Source of the DNA: Pseudomaricurvus alkylphenolicus
Lineage (GTDB): Bacteria > Pseudomonadota > Gammaproteobacteria > Pseudomonadales > Cellvibrionaceae
Direction of reading: 5' to 3'
DNA: 64,000 bases
NCBI RefSeq assembly: GCF_011683955.1
Contig: NZ_JAAQPI010000001.1
Coordinates: 992,001-1,056,000 of the forward strand
Below are positions 52,266 through 61,655 of the stretch, one piece after another. Within the stretch, counting starts at the first letter, position 1; every line of letters begins with the position of its first letter. Under the pieces are notes generated by a model. That model saw only the letters and a list, made by a program, of their open reading frames with translations, did no database searches and had not been told where the DNA came from. A program made the translations under genes and the position numbers.

Positions 52266-54104
52266 ATGAAGAAAGTGCTCTATTGTTTCGTGGCTCTTGT
52301 ACTGCTGGTGATAGCTGGTGTCGGCACACTCATCAACTATTTGGCGCCAGAGACCGAGAGCGAGCGGATGGTGGATCAGTCAACCGTACGGCAACTGGAT
52401 TCTGGAGAAGTTATCGGATTTACGAGCAATGATGTGTCGACCTGGCTCGGTATTCCCTACGCGGCATCGCCCGTTGGCGAGCTGCGCTGGAAAGCGCCTC
52501 GACCTGCAAAACGGTGGCAAAACCAGAAACAAGCGCTCCATTTTGGCGAGCCCTGTATGCAGCGCTCCAGCGGTCATGAAGTCATTGGCAATGAAGACTG
52601 CCTGTTTATTAATATCTGGTCACCCAGTGGCGCCGATGGTAAAAGCCCACAGGGCCTTCCGGTTATGTTCTGGATACATGGCGGCGGTAACAGCACCGGG
52701 CAGGCAGGCATCTCTCTTTATGATGGTTCTTACATCAGTCAAAAACACAATCTTGTCATTGTCAGTATTAACTATCGCGTCGGTCCTTTTGGTTGGTTCT
52801 ATCACTCTGCGCTTCAGGCTGAAGGAGTGAGCCCGGAAGATGCCTCCGGTAACTTTGGCACACTTGACATTATTCAGGCTTTGAAATGGGTGAATCGCAA
52901 CATCGCCCAATTCGGCGGTAACCCCAATAATGTGACGGTCTATGGAGAGTCTGCGGGAGGCTTTAATACCCTAAGTATGATGGCCTCGCCGTTGGCCAAG
53001 GGGTTGTTTCATCGGGCCATCTCGCAAAGCGGTGGCCTGGACATACACTCGGTTGAGCGGGCTGAGAACTATAAGGATGCGGCTGAGCCTGGGCACATAT
53101 TCAGCTCAAAAGAAGTGGTCAATCTTGCGCTGATACAGAGAGGCTTGGCTGCGGATCGCGAGGCCGCCAAGCGTCATCAAGATGGCATGAATGCCGACGA
53201 GCTGGAAAAGTTCATGCGCAGCCTGAATGCCAAAGAAATCATTGATCTCTACTCCTCCACTGAGGGCAGTATGCTAGGCAGTCCCGCTCTGTTTGGAGAT
53301 GGCTATGTGCTTCCTGCGGGAAGAAATGGCGCTGAAATGTTCACCGACGCGGATAATTACAACGCAGTACCCATCATTCTCGGCAGTAATCGCGATGAAA
53401 CCAAAACCATGATGGCATTTAGCGATGACAGTGTCGATCGGACATTTGGCTACCCCACCGGCTTCAATAACCTGCCGAGGTACAACCGCAAAAGTTACTA
53501 CTCCTCAGCGCTTTGGAAAATCTTTGGTGTCGATGATTTGGCGAATACCATGACTGCAGCCCAGGGATACAATGTGTATGCTTATCGATTTGATGTTGAT
53601 GACTTGCGTGATTTGGGCTTTTTGGACTTCAGAGACCTGTTTGGAGCCGCTCACGCACTGGAAATTCCCTTTGTGTTTGGCAACTTCAGTAAATTCCTGC
53701 GGGTCTTACTGCCGGACTCCATGCAGAGTGAGTTTGATAAGGTTTCCGATCAAATGATGTCCTACTGGGCTGAATTTGCTTATTCCGGGTCGCCGGGCAA
53801 GGGGCGCGCCTCCGAACTGGCAGATTGGAAGCCCTGGAGTAAAGAACATCCGTCCGCCTTGCGATTAATGGTTTTCGATACGGAGTCGGATGCAGGAACA
53901 CGGATGGTATCCGATCAGCTATCGATAGAAGATCTTCAGCAGCGCCTGCTGGCAGATACGACTTTTAAATCTGAGGCGGTCTATTGTGCGGTATATAATC
54001 GGTTGTTTACTGGGGCCGATTATTTCGCGCCGGAAAACCTAAAGGCTGCACAATATGACTGCAGTCAATACCCGCCCAATGAGGGCTGGGTGCTTATTGA
54101 TTGA
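52266..54104 (+). CDS. Type-B carboxylesterase (para-nitrobenzyl esterase-like), exported or membrane-anchored
   Basis: 612 residues from the ATG at 52266, which has AGGAAA upstream. MKKVLYCFVALVLLVIAGVG is a signal or anchor segment. STWLGIPYAASPVGELRW and NEDCLFINIWSP are the family start motifs. FWIHGGGN forms the oxyanion hole, and VYGESAGG holds the nucleophile Ser. The likely acid partner is in LGSNRDETKTMM and the His in FGAAHALEIPFVFG. It hydrolyses carboxyl esters outside the cytoplasm. An in-frame start at 52227 has no ribosome site. Confidence 0.92.
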   Translation: MKKVLYCFVALVLLVIAGVGTLINYLAPETESERMVDQSTVRQLDSGEVIGFTSNDVSTWLGIPYAASPVGELRWKAPRPAKRWQNQKQALHFGEPCMQRSSGHEVIGNEDCLFINIWSPSGADGKSPQGLPVMFWIHGGGNSTGQAGISLYDGSYISQKHNLVIVSINYRVGPFGWFYHSALQAEGVSPEDASGNFGTLDIIQALKWVNRNIAQFGGNPNNVTVYGESAGGFNTLSMMASPLAKGLFHRAISQSGGLDIHSVERAENYKDAAEPGHIFSSKEVVNLALIQRGLAADREAAKRHQDGMNADELEKFMRSLNAKEIIDLYSSTEGSMLGSPALFGDGYVLPAGRNGAEMFTDADNYNAVPIILGSNRDETKTMMAFSDDSVDRTFGYPTGFNNLPRYNRKSYYSSALWKIFGVDDLANTMTAAQGYNVYAYRFDVDDLRDLGFLDFRDLFGAAHALEIPFVFGNFSKFLRVLLPDSMQSEFDKVSDQMMSYWAEFAYSGSPGKGRASELADWKPWSKEHPSALRLMVFDTESDAGTRMVSDQLSIEDLQQRLLADTTFKSEAVYCAVYNRLFTGADYFAPENLKAAQYDCSQYPPNEGWVLID

Positions 54105-54199
54105 GGGCTCGGTGTTGAGCGGCTTCCAAATGCTGCAAAGACAAAGCAACAGATATCGAAAAGTGCCGTAGTGGATAAGCCATGTTTCCGCGATAGGGA

Positions 54200-56653
54200 T
54201 TACGGATCCACTGTCGCGTTGACAATCGGTTTCAGATTTTGGGTCTGTTTGAACAATCTGACAAATTCAATCACATCCGATTGTTGCAGTGGCCTGGAAT
54301 AGATATACCCTTGTACTAAATCCACTTCACGATCCTGCACATACTTCATTTGTTCTGCGGTTTCTATACCCTCTGCAACCACAGTCAGGTTCAGATTTCT
54401 GGCTAACTGCAAAACCGATTCAAGAATACTCTGGGATGCCCGGTCTTCGATGTTCTCAAAAAACAGCCTGTCGATTTTCAAGGAATCAACCGGGAAATCA
54501 TGTAGGTGTCCTAACGAAGAATAGCCGGTGCCGAAGTCATCGAGCGAAGTCTTGAAACCGAAACCTTTAAGGGTTTTCAAAAGGTCTTTGCCCAAATCCT
54601 TGTATTCCATAATGCTCGTTTCAGTTACCTCGAATTCAATACTTTTGGGATCCACATCATAACGTTGAACGGTTTCGTTCAGTTGTTCAAACAACTCTCG
54701 ATTGGAGAACTGACGCGGAGACAGATTCAGAGACATCTGAAAACACTCTTCAAATTCAATTTCCAGATGCTTCTGAAGACGACAACAGTTTTCCAGACAG
54801 CGAAGTGTTATCACATCAATCATAGGGCTGCGCTCGGCGATTGGGATAAATTTCGCCGGAGAAATGAAACCAAATTTCTTGGATTGAATTCGGGCAAGTG
54901 CTTCGAAGCCATGTATTTGATTGGTCACTGGATCGATCTTGGGTTGAAACCAGGACTCCACTTCATCGTTGGTCACGGCGTGATGAAGTACCTTGCTGAT
55001 CTCCATCTGCGCCATTTCAGAGTTATGCATGGTGCCGTCATACAGAACCGCCTGCATCTTTCCTCGCCGTTTGGCTTCATACATGGCAGCGTCAGCAAAC
55101 TGAATGAGTTCTTCCAGGTCGGCGGTATCAGAGGGAAACAGGGATATTCCAATGCTGCATCCAACAAATACTTCTGCACCCTCTAAGTCAAAGGGTGACT
55201 CCATGCTGGAGATTATGCGGTGTGCGACTTTTCGGGCATTGGACCGGCTGCGGATATCGGGCAGAACAACCGTGAATTCGTCCCCGCCTAGGCGTACCAG
55301 GCTGGCTTCCAGACTCATTTCGTCATCCAGGAAATGGTACAGCTGGTCATTGTTGCGCAGTTGCCCGGATACCCGTTCTGCAACCAGTTTTAGAAGCAGA
55401 TCACCACTGGAATGACCGTGGGCATCGTTAACCTGCTTGAATCCATCCAGGTCCAGAAACATCAACGCCAGCTCAATCTTTAACTTGCGGCTGCGTTTAG
55501 CACTTTCTTCGAGGATATGGGGTAATGCATTGCGGTTGGGAAGCCCGGTCAGACCATCCTTGTACACTTGATTGCGCAGTGCCAGGTTTTGCTGGATGAG
55601 GCTCTTTCGCATGGAAGCAAAGGCCTTGAGCAATATGCCGATTTCATCATCTCTGTTCAGGTGTTTGGAATCGATATCGCTTTCGGTGTCATCAGCGGCG
55701 CGAACCAATGAGTATAGTGGTAACAGTACCATGTGGCGGAAGAGCAGGCCCAGAGCCAAGGGTAACAGCAGTAACACCAGCAGACCTGAAAAGGAAAGAG
55801 CAATCATAGCCTCGGCGATGTCGGAACTCAGAGCGTCCAGTTCCAGAATGGATAACAACAGTATTCCGGGTCGCCATTCATAGCGATCCACAAACCATGA
55901 CTTGCCGTCAACGGTGAATATGCCCTGTGTGGCATTCATCGCTTGGGTACGGAACTCTTCTGATAACGCTTCCGGCGCGCTTGAATATAGAAGCTTGCCG
56001 CTGTCGTCTATTAACATGGGGCCCAGCTGACTGGCTGGTAAGGGAGTCGATGAAGAGAATACCTGATCCAATAAAAGAGTCATACGGACTGTTGCAACGG
56101 TCTGCATGACGGGCCTTTGCGGTGATTTGATCTCGCTCAGCATTTCAATGCCTCGATAGAACCTCAACACCGGGGCTTCAAAGTCTTCATGGATCTCAAT
56201 GTTTATAACGTCATGATGTGGTTTCTCAAAAATGCGGGAAATTATTTCACTTCTCTGTATTTCTTCTTTATTGGAAACGTCAAAGGCCACCCGAATATCT
56301 TCTTGACCATCCGCCAGATAGAGGCTGATTTCAGCAACATCCGGGAAAACGTTGATAAGATCCGCAATATAGTTGGAGAACATCATATGCAGGCGGGAAT
56401 CCTTGGTGTTTTCCTCGTTCCTATAATAACGTTTGGTTATTTCGTCTTTGACGATAAGGTCAGAAATTGAATATGCGGTCTGGTGTGCAGTATTGAGCTT
56501 AAACAGCCATGCGGCTCGCAGCTCCCTCGCCTCTTCGGTTTGTGAGGCTTTCGTATACGTCTGAATAAAGGTAACCACAGACAATCCGGCCGTCACTAGA
56601 AAGATAGTTGTGATGATAAGTACCAAAAATGTAATCTTTCGTCTCAGTAACAC
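54200..56653 (-). CDS. Membrane GGDEF-EAL sensor (MbaA-like) for cyclic di-GMP turnover
   Basis: 817 residues from the GTG at 56653. Two membrane helices (about residues 9-30 and 285-310) flank a periplasmic sensing domain. A HAMP-like linker, a GGDEF domain (RLGGDEF, 456-460) and an EAL domain (FEALARI, 584-586) follow. The EAL catalytic set looks intact (NLSPRQF, FEVTET, DDFGTGYSSL, KIDRLF, VAEGIET, QGYIYSRPL), so it may make and break cyclic di-GMP. The GGDEF domain carries an extra acidic stretch before RLGGDEF and no I-site. The GTG overlaps the TAG of the binding-protein gene and has GAGAAG upstream; a TTG at 56686 is an alternative. Confidence 0.9.
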   Translation of the reverse strand: MLLRRKITFLVLIITTIFLVTAGLSVVTFIQTYTKASQTEEARELRAAWLFKLNTAHQTAYSISDLIVKDEITKRYYRNEENTKDSRLHMMFSNYIADLINVFPDVAEISLYLADGQEDIRVAFDVSNKEEIQRSEIISRIFEKPHHDVINIEIHEDFEAPVLRFYRGIEMLSEIKSPQRPVMQTVATVRMTLLLDQVFSSSTPLPASQLGPMLIDDSGKLLYSSAPEALSEEFRTQAMNATQGIFTVDGKSWFVDRYEWRPGILLLSILELDALSSDIAEAMIALSFSGLLVLLLLPLALGLLFRHMVLLPLYSLVRAADDTESDIDSKHLNRDDEIGILLKAFASMRKSLIQQNLALRNQVYKDGLTGLPNRNALPHILEESAKRSRKLKIELALMFLDLDGFKQVNDAHGHSSGDLLLKLVAERVSGQLRNNDQLYHFLDDEMSLEASLVRLGGDEFTVVLPDIRSRSNARKVAHRIISSMESPFDLEGAEVFVGCSIGISLFPSDTADLEELIQFADAAMYEAKRRGKMQAVLYDGTMHNSEMAQMEISKVLHHAVTNDEVESWFQPKIDPVTNQIHGFEALARIQSKKFGFISPAKFIPIAERSPMIDVITLRCLENCCRLQKHLEIEFEECFQMSLNLSPRQFSNRELFEQLNETVQRYDVDPKSIEFEVTETSIMEYKDLGKDLLKTLKGFGFKTSLDDFGTGYSSLGHLHDFPVDSLKIDRLFFENIEDRASQSILESVLQLARNLNLTVVAEGIETAEQMKYVQDREVDLVQGYIYSRPLQQSDVIEFVRLFKQTQNLKPIVNATVDP

Positions 56654-57738
56654 TAGGGCTTCTCGCTTGTATTGAGGGTATGCCAAGTGCTCATCAGCCG
56701 TCGCACAGTGGTGATTTCCGGTTGGGTAAACAATCGTAGTGGTGATTGCTGAATCGGTAGTGTTTTGGGTGGCCGTTTGGTACTACTATCAAGTTCAACC
56801 CTGCCCGATCTGAAGGAAACGGGCGAATTCAAATACTCGCGAATTTGGCGCAGGACTGTCTTGCGCATCAAAAAATTCAAAAACCTATGGGCCTGCCGAA
56901 CGTTTTGACTTTGCGCGGAAATGGCGAAGCCGTCAACATAGTAAAACGAACCTTCTGTCGGGATAACAAATTCAACGTTAGGGTCTGAGTATTGAATGGT
57001 CTTCGCCTCTGCACTGAAGCCCTGTGCGACCCAGACATTACCGCTCGCGAGATGTTCAGTAACGGCTCTCAGGTCTGAGGTAAAATGCCGAACGCTGGGT
57101 CGAATATTCATCAGCAGTTTTTCCGCCGCGCGCATCTGTGGCCCGGTTGCGGACTGTATATCCTGGTGAAGATAGCGCATCACGGAGGACAGAAGCTCAA
57201 CGGGCTGGTCAGAGAGTAAGATCTTACCGTGCAAGGCCTGAGTGTGGCTAAATACAGCTGACCAGGATACAAGGGGCGTAGTGATCAGATCTGCACGGTA
57301 AATGAGCCCGAAAGCATCTCCTGAATAGGGTACAAGGTAGCGATGTGTTGCTGAAAGTTGCTCGCGCCAGTGCCGATGAATGTTCTTCCGGTTCGGTAAC
57401 CAGGTATTGTTCAATTCACCGATCCAGCCGTGCTTTGCGTGGTCATTTACTGCTGTGTTGTCCAACAGAATCAAATCAATGTCCGTATTCAGCAATTTCT
57501 CAATTCTTTCCTCTCTGGAGGACATGCGGGAATAGGGAATGAGCCGGATCTTGATACCGAATTTGTTTTGAAACTGCTGGATGACGGATGGAGATAGGTG
57601 ATCCTCGCCGGCAAATATTGATAGGGAGTCTGCCACAGCCGCTTCAAACAGGCACAGCGACAAGAACAAAAGAGAGCAGGCGGATTTCTCTATCGTCGCC
57701 TTCAAATAGGTGCTGGTATTGCTGTTAATCACCGTCAT
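56653..57738 (-). CDS. Periplasmic PotD/NspS-like solute-binding protein
   Basis: About 361 residues. A signal sequence (KSACSLLFLSLCLFEAAVA) precedes SLSIFAGEDHLSPSVIQQF. The mature part has PYSGDAFGLIYRADL, and GNVWVAQGFSAEA, as in spermidine/putrescine-binding PotD-like proteins. No ABC transporter genes accompany it. Instead its stop overlaps a membrane GGDEF-EAL gene, the arrangement of NspS-MbaA in Vibrio cholerae, where the binding protein reports polyamines to the enzyme. The start may be ATG 57738, 57756 or 57765. Confidence 0.82.
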   Translation of the reverse strand: MTVINSNTSTYLKATIEKSACSLLFLSLCLFEAAVADSLSIFAGEDHLSPSVIQQFQNKFGIKIRLIPYSRMSSREERIEKLLNTDIDLILLDNTAVNDHAKHGWIGELNNTWLPNRKNIHRHWREQLSATHRYLVPYSGDAFGLIYRADLITTPLVSWSAVFSHTQALHGKILLSDQPVELLSSVMRYLHQDIQSATGPQMRAAEKLLMNIRPSVRHFTSDLRAVTEHLASGNVWVAQGFSAEAKTIQYSDPNVEFVIPTEGSFYYVDGFAISAQSQNVRQAHRFLNFLMRKTVLRQIREYLNSPVSFRSGRVELDSSTKRPPKTLPIQQSPLRLFTQPEITTVRRLMSTWHTLNTSEKP

Positions 57739-57859
57739 TTTGTTAATCTGGCCCATTATGAGCATTTATTGAGTATAGACCACAGTTTACAGTTTATAGC
57801 CCCGGGATTGCCTGGTACCGCTGCTGCCCGCTGCTGGATGGTGAGAACCGTTCAGCTTA

Positions 57860-58048
57860 CCTGACGACCGAGCTATGGCGGGTACTGACAGGGGATATCG
57901 GTTATCTGGAAGAAGACGGACTCTTTAAATTGTTGGGTGCAAGAAAGACATGATCATAACCGGTGGTTGTAACGTTTGTACTTCAGAAGTGGAACAGGGA
58001 TTGATGGCGCTGAGCTCGGCTGTTAGCAACGTCCCAGAGAATCAATAA
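57860..58048 (+). pseudogene. Acyl-CoA ligase relic (C-terminal fragment, frameshifted)
   Basis: WRVLTGDIGYLEEDGLFKLLG in one frame and then, after a shift at about 57945, MIITGGCNVCTSEVEQGL in another reproduce the hinge region of AMP-dependent ligases (TGDxGYLDEDGYLxLxGRxKDMIITGGENIYPxEVE). The Glu of GGEN is now Cys, and the frame ends in TAA at 58046 after PENQ. No N-terminal two thirds is present. It overlaps the 3' end of the LysR gene on the other strand. Confidence 0.75.
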
Positions 58049-58973
58049 AAAACGTCGATACCCTCTTGGATTGGAACAGCTTTTTACACTCATCCATAAA
58101 GACGCTGACTTTCCGTGTGGGTACACCGCTGGTTGGATACAGATGACCGGCAATAATGTGATTCGCCTCAACTTTGTCTTTAATGGGTTTATAGATCAGC
58201 CTCCGGTTGTTGTAAGTGGTCGATGTGGGAGGGCGGATATGCAGCAGGGAAAACCCAAGCCCCGCGCCGACATAACCCCGCACTGCCTCTGACGAGTTAC
58301 ACCGAAGGATGACCTCCGGCTGGTGCTCCTTGGTGCCAAAATACTGCAGGTAGTGCGAGGGCACAATGGTGCCGGGGTCAAAGAGCACCATGGGGTATGA
58401 CGACAATTCCCTAAGCCCAATCGCCTCCTGATCCGCCAGCGGATGGGATTGCGGAAGAATCACAAACGGGTCAACACTTCTCAGAACTTCAAAACGGATG
58501 TCCTCTGTGGGGGCCGGGGTGTCCCAGCTGAACAGTACATCGATCTCGCTCTGAAACAGGTGTCTGTGCAGCGCCTCCAGACTGCATTCGATCACATTGA
58601 CCGTCAGATCGGGATATTTCTTTTTCAGCTCGCTTAAGATGTCCGCCATAAAATAGGGTGAAAACACGCCGTAGCAGCCGATCGTCAGTTCGCCATTCAG
58701 CGTTGCTCCCAACCCCGACACTTCATCGTCAAAGGACTTGATTTCCTCAAGTACAGAAAGAGCACGGCGCAGCACCCGTCGACCTTCGTTGGTCAGGTTA
58801 AGCCCCTTTGCCGGAAGGCGAATAAACAGATCAAAACCAAACTCTTTCTCCAGATTGGTAATGGCGGTAATCACGGAGCTTTTTGAGATATGGAGCTCCT
58901 CCGCCGCTTTGGTGAAATTCCCATGTTTGGCGGCGCAGACAAAGTATCTGAGGTATTTGAGAGTCAGGTTCAT
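58023..58973 (-). CDS. LysR-family transcriptional regulator
   Basis: 316 residues. The HTH is FTKAAEELHISKSSVITAITNLE (about 20-42), and the effector domain begins GELTIGCYGVFSPYFMADIL. It is divergent from the TonB receptor at 59129 and probably controls that receptor and the M20 hydrolase behind it. ATATAGTCCATATTAT in the 155-bp divergent gap may be part of its site. Its last codons overlap the ligase relic, which suggests the neighbourhood was rearranged. Confidence 0.9.
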   Translation of the reverse strand: MNLTLKYLRYFVCAAKHGNFTKAAEELHISKSSVITAITNLEKEFGFDLFIRLPAKGLNLTNEGRRVLRRALSVLEEIKSFDDEVSGLGATLNGELTIGCYGVFSPYFMADILSELKKKYPDLTVNVIECSLEALHRHLFQSEIDVLFSWDTPAPTEDIRFEVLRSVDPFVILPQSHPLADQEAIGLRELSSYPMVLFDPGTIVPSHYLQYFGTKEHQPEVILRCNSSEAVRGYVGAGLGFSLLHIRPPTSTTYNNRRLIYKPIKDKVEANHIIAGHLYPTSGVPTRKVSVFMDECKKLFQSKRVSTFFIDSLGRC

Positions 58974-59128
58974 GGCAATCTGTAAAGGTACAAAATATAG
59001 TCCATATTATGCTAAACGTTATATTTTTCAACACTAATGCCGAGTGATATCGTAATCAGTCTCTAGAGGAGAGAATCCGGATGTTTCGGATATATGACCC
59101 ACTACAAGACTGATAAGAGGTTGAAATC

Positions 59129-61603
59129 ATGGAATTCAGCGATCGTTGGGATATTTTTGCACGTAATCCCCTTTCAGGAATAAACACTCTTCGCCGGGGC
59201 GCGCTGGCGTCACTGACGGCGTCGGTGGCAGTGTTAGGGCCTGTTCAGCTGCAGGCTCTGGAAATTGAAGAGGTGATCGTTACTGCTCAGAAGAAGGCAC
59301 AATCCATCAATGATGTGGGTATGGCGATCACCGCCTTCAGTGGCGATGCAATGAAGGAATTGGGCGTATCCGATACCACGGATATGGCGGCGCTGACGCC
59401 GGGGCTTACTTATACGTCGGTCTTTTTTGGCCCACCCATTTATACCATGCGCGGTGTGGGTTTCAAGGATACCAGCTACAACGCTTCGGCCACCGTCGGG
59501 GTTTACGTCGATGAAGCGGCCATTGCCTACCCGATCATGACTCTGGGTGCGGTATTGGACCTGGAGCGTGTCGAGGTTCTCAAAGGTCCCCAGGGAACAC
59601 TCTATGGTCGCAACAATACCGGCGGTGCGATTAACTATATTGCCAACAAGCCTTCGGAGGAATTTGAGGCGGGGATTACCGCGTCTTACGGGCGTTACAA
59701 CACCTTCGAGACGGAGGGTTATATTAACGGTGCTCTGTCAGAAAACGTTCGTGGGCGTCTGGCAGTGAGTACCACCCAATCGAATGAAGGCTGGCAACGA
59801 AATGTTGTGACTGGTGATCGACTGGGTGAGCAGGACAATTCTGCCCTCAGACTGAGTCTGGCTGCGGACCTGAACCAGGACTTGGATGCCTTATTGCAAG
59901 TCGGGTGGTGGCAAAACCAATCCGATGCCCCCGGCGGCCAGGTGGTCAGGGCCGCCTATCAAAGCCCGGGGAATGCTGGCCTAATAGCGGTAATGGAACC
60001 CTGGATTGAAGCGTTTACGGCCGATGGTGAGGATAATAAGGTCGCGGGGTGGACGCCCGGGCAGGATTTATCCAACAACATGGACAGTACGTCGGTAACG
60101 CTTCGCTTAAACTACGCCATCAATGAAACCTTGAATCTGACCTCCATTTCCAGCTTCGCCCAATTCGAAGACGATGGTGGCAGACGCGATATCGGTGGGT
60201 TCGGCGTTCCTAATGCCGATGCGGCTGTCTTTCTGATGGGACCGGATCTCACCGGAAACCTCAACGATGGTAATCCTATACCGCTTGCGCCTGAGACAGA
60301 GTGGCCGTGGGTTGCCAACTTCCTGTTGGAGAATGATGCGGAGATTGACACCTTTTCCCAAGAGATTCGACTAAGTGCCGAATATGAAAATATGAGTTGG
60401 ATCGCGGGTCTTTACTATGCACAGGACGAAGTTCGTTCGATAGTCACACAACATATACCACTGACCACAAACAGCAATGGCTTGGGGGGCGGTGTTATCA
60501 ATTTCGGCAGTGCGGTGCAGGATGGAATCAGTGAAACTGAAACATTTGGTCTGTTTGTGCACACCGAATGGCAACTGGGTGACGATTTTCGGTTGACTGC
60601 AGGTTTGCGCTACAGTGATGACAAAAATGACTACAGCAATTGCCTGCGCGACGGAGGAGATGGACTCTTTGGTCAGCTGTTCGGGCTTGGTCCGGGACAG
60701 TGCGTTACTCGGTTAAGCTCCGGTGATCGGGGACTGTTTGAAGACTCGCTGTCGGAAGACTCTATTTCCGGCAGGCTCAATCTGGACTGGTTTGTTAACG
60801 ACGACATCATGGCCTACGCCTCTTTCAGCAGGGGTTTTAAAGCGGGCAGCTTCCCCAACAACGCGGCAACGGTTGCCGGCCAACTGGCGCCTGTGGTGCA
60901 GGAAGAGCTGAACGCCTACGAACTGGGTTTTAAGGCGACGCTGGATGAAGGCGCCATGCAGCTTAATGGTTCGGTCTACTACAGCGATTACACCGACAAG
61001 CAATTGCTGGGGGTGGCGGAAGATCCCGTCTTTGGGGTGCTGCGACGTCTGGTGAACGTTCCGGAATCCGAAATTTATGGTGCCGAACTCGATGTTCAAT
61101 GGCAGCCCATGGACGGTCTGTTCCTGAGTGCCGGTGCGGCCTGGGTGGATACCGAGGTGAAGGGCGATTTTCTGGCACCCAACGCGTTTGCTCAAGTGAT
61201 AAATTACGGCGGCTCTAAGTTTACTGATACCGCAGACCTGCAGTTAACCGCGCTGATCAATTACGAGTGGCCGATTAACGACAGTATCAATGCCTTTATT
61301 GGTGCGGATGCCAGCTATACCGACGACATGCATGCCGATTACGAACCCGGTCGAATGATTGAAGGAGTGGACGCTTCAGCGCCCACCCAGCTGGACAGCG
61401 CCTTCTTGATTGATGGTTACACGCTGGTCAACGCCCGATTGGGGATCGCCTCTTCTGAGGAAACCTGGAGGCTTATGCTGTGGGGTCGCAATCTTACTGA
61501 CGAGTTCTATGTCAACAATGTGCGCAACAATCTCGACACCATTGTGAACTACGTGGGTATGCCCAGAACCTACGGCATAACGGTTGAGTTTCACCATTTT
61601 TAG
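59129..61603 (+). CDS. TonB-dependent outer-membrane receptor
   Basis: 824 residues. A long N-terminal region precedes the hydrophobic signal (ALASLTASVAVLGPVQLQA). LEIEEVIVTAQKKAQSIND is the TonB box. The plug has YTMRGVGFKDTSYN and ERVEVLKGPQGTLYGRNNTGG, and the C-terminus ends VEFHHF with terminal Phe. It is followed after 52 bp by an exported M20 hydrolase, so the imported ligand may be an amino-acid or peptide conjugate that this enzyme cleaves. The long N-terminus before the signal could mean a later start, but none has a better ribosome site. Confidence 0.93.
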   Translation: MEFSDRWDIFARNPLSGINTLRRGALASLTASVAVLGPVQLQALEIEEVIVTAQKKAQSINDVGMAITAFSGDAMKELGVSDTTDMAALTPGLTYTSVFFGPPIYTMRGVGFKDTSYNASATVGVYVDEAAIAYPIMTLGAVLDLERVEVLKGPQGTLYGRNNTGGAINYIANKPSEEFEAGITASYGRYNTFETEGYINGALSENVRGRLAVSTTQSNEGWQRNVVTGDRLGEQDNSALRLSLAADLNQDLDALLQVGWWQNQSDAPGGQVVRAAYQSPGNAGLIAVMEPWIEAFTADGEDNKVAGWTPGQDLSNNMDSTSVTLRLNYAINETLNLTSISSFAQFEDDGGRRDIGGFGVPNADAAVFLMGPDLTGNLNDGNPIPLAPETEWPWVANFLLENDAEIDTFSQEIRLSAEYENMSWIAGLYYAQDEVRSIVTQHIPLTTNSNGLGGGVINFGSAVQDGISETETFGLFVHTEWQLGDDFRLTAGLRYSDDKNDYSNCLRDGGDGLFGQLFGLGPGQCVTRLSSGDRGLFEDSLSEDSISGRLNLDWFVNDDIMAYASFSRGFKAGSFPNNAATVAGQLAPVVQEELNAYELGFKATLDEGAMQLNGSVYYSDYTDKQLLGVAEDPVFGVLRRLVNVPESEIYGAELDVQWQPMDGLFLSAGAAWVDTEVKGDFLAPNAFAQVINYGGSKFTDTADLQLTALINYEWPINDSINAFIGADASYTDDMHADYEPGRMIEGVDASAPTQLDSAFLIDGYTLVNARLGIASSEETWRLMLWGRNLTDEFYVNNVRNNLDTIVNYVGMPRTYGITVEFHHF

Positions 61604-61655
61604 TAACAGTGGCTGCAGGTTCGCGTTCCGGATAATCAACAATAGGAGTAATGCT

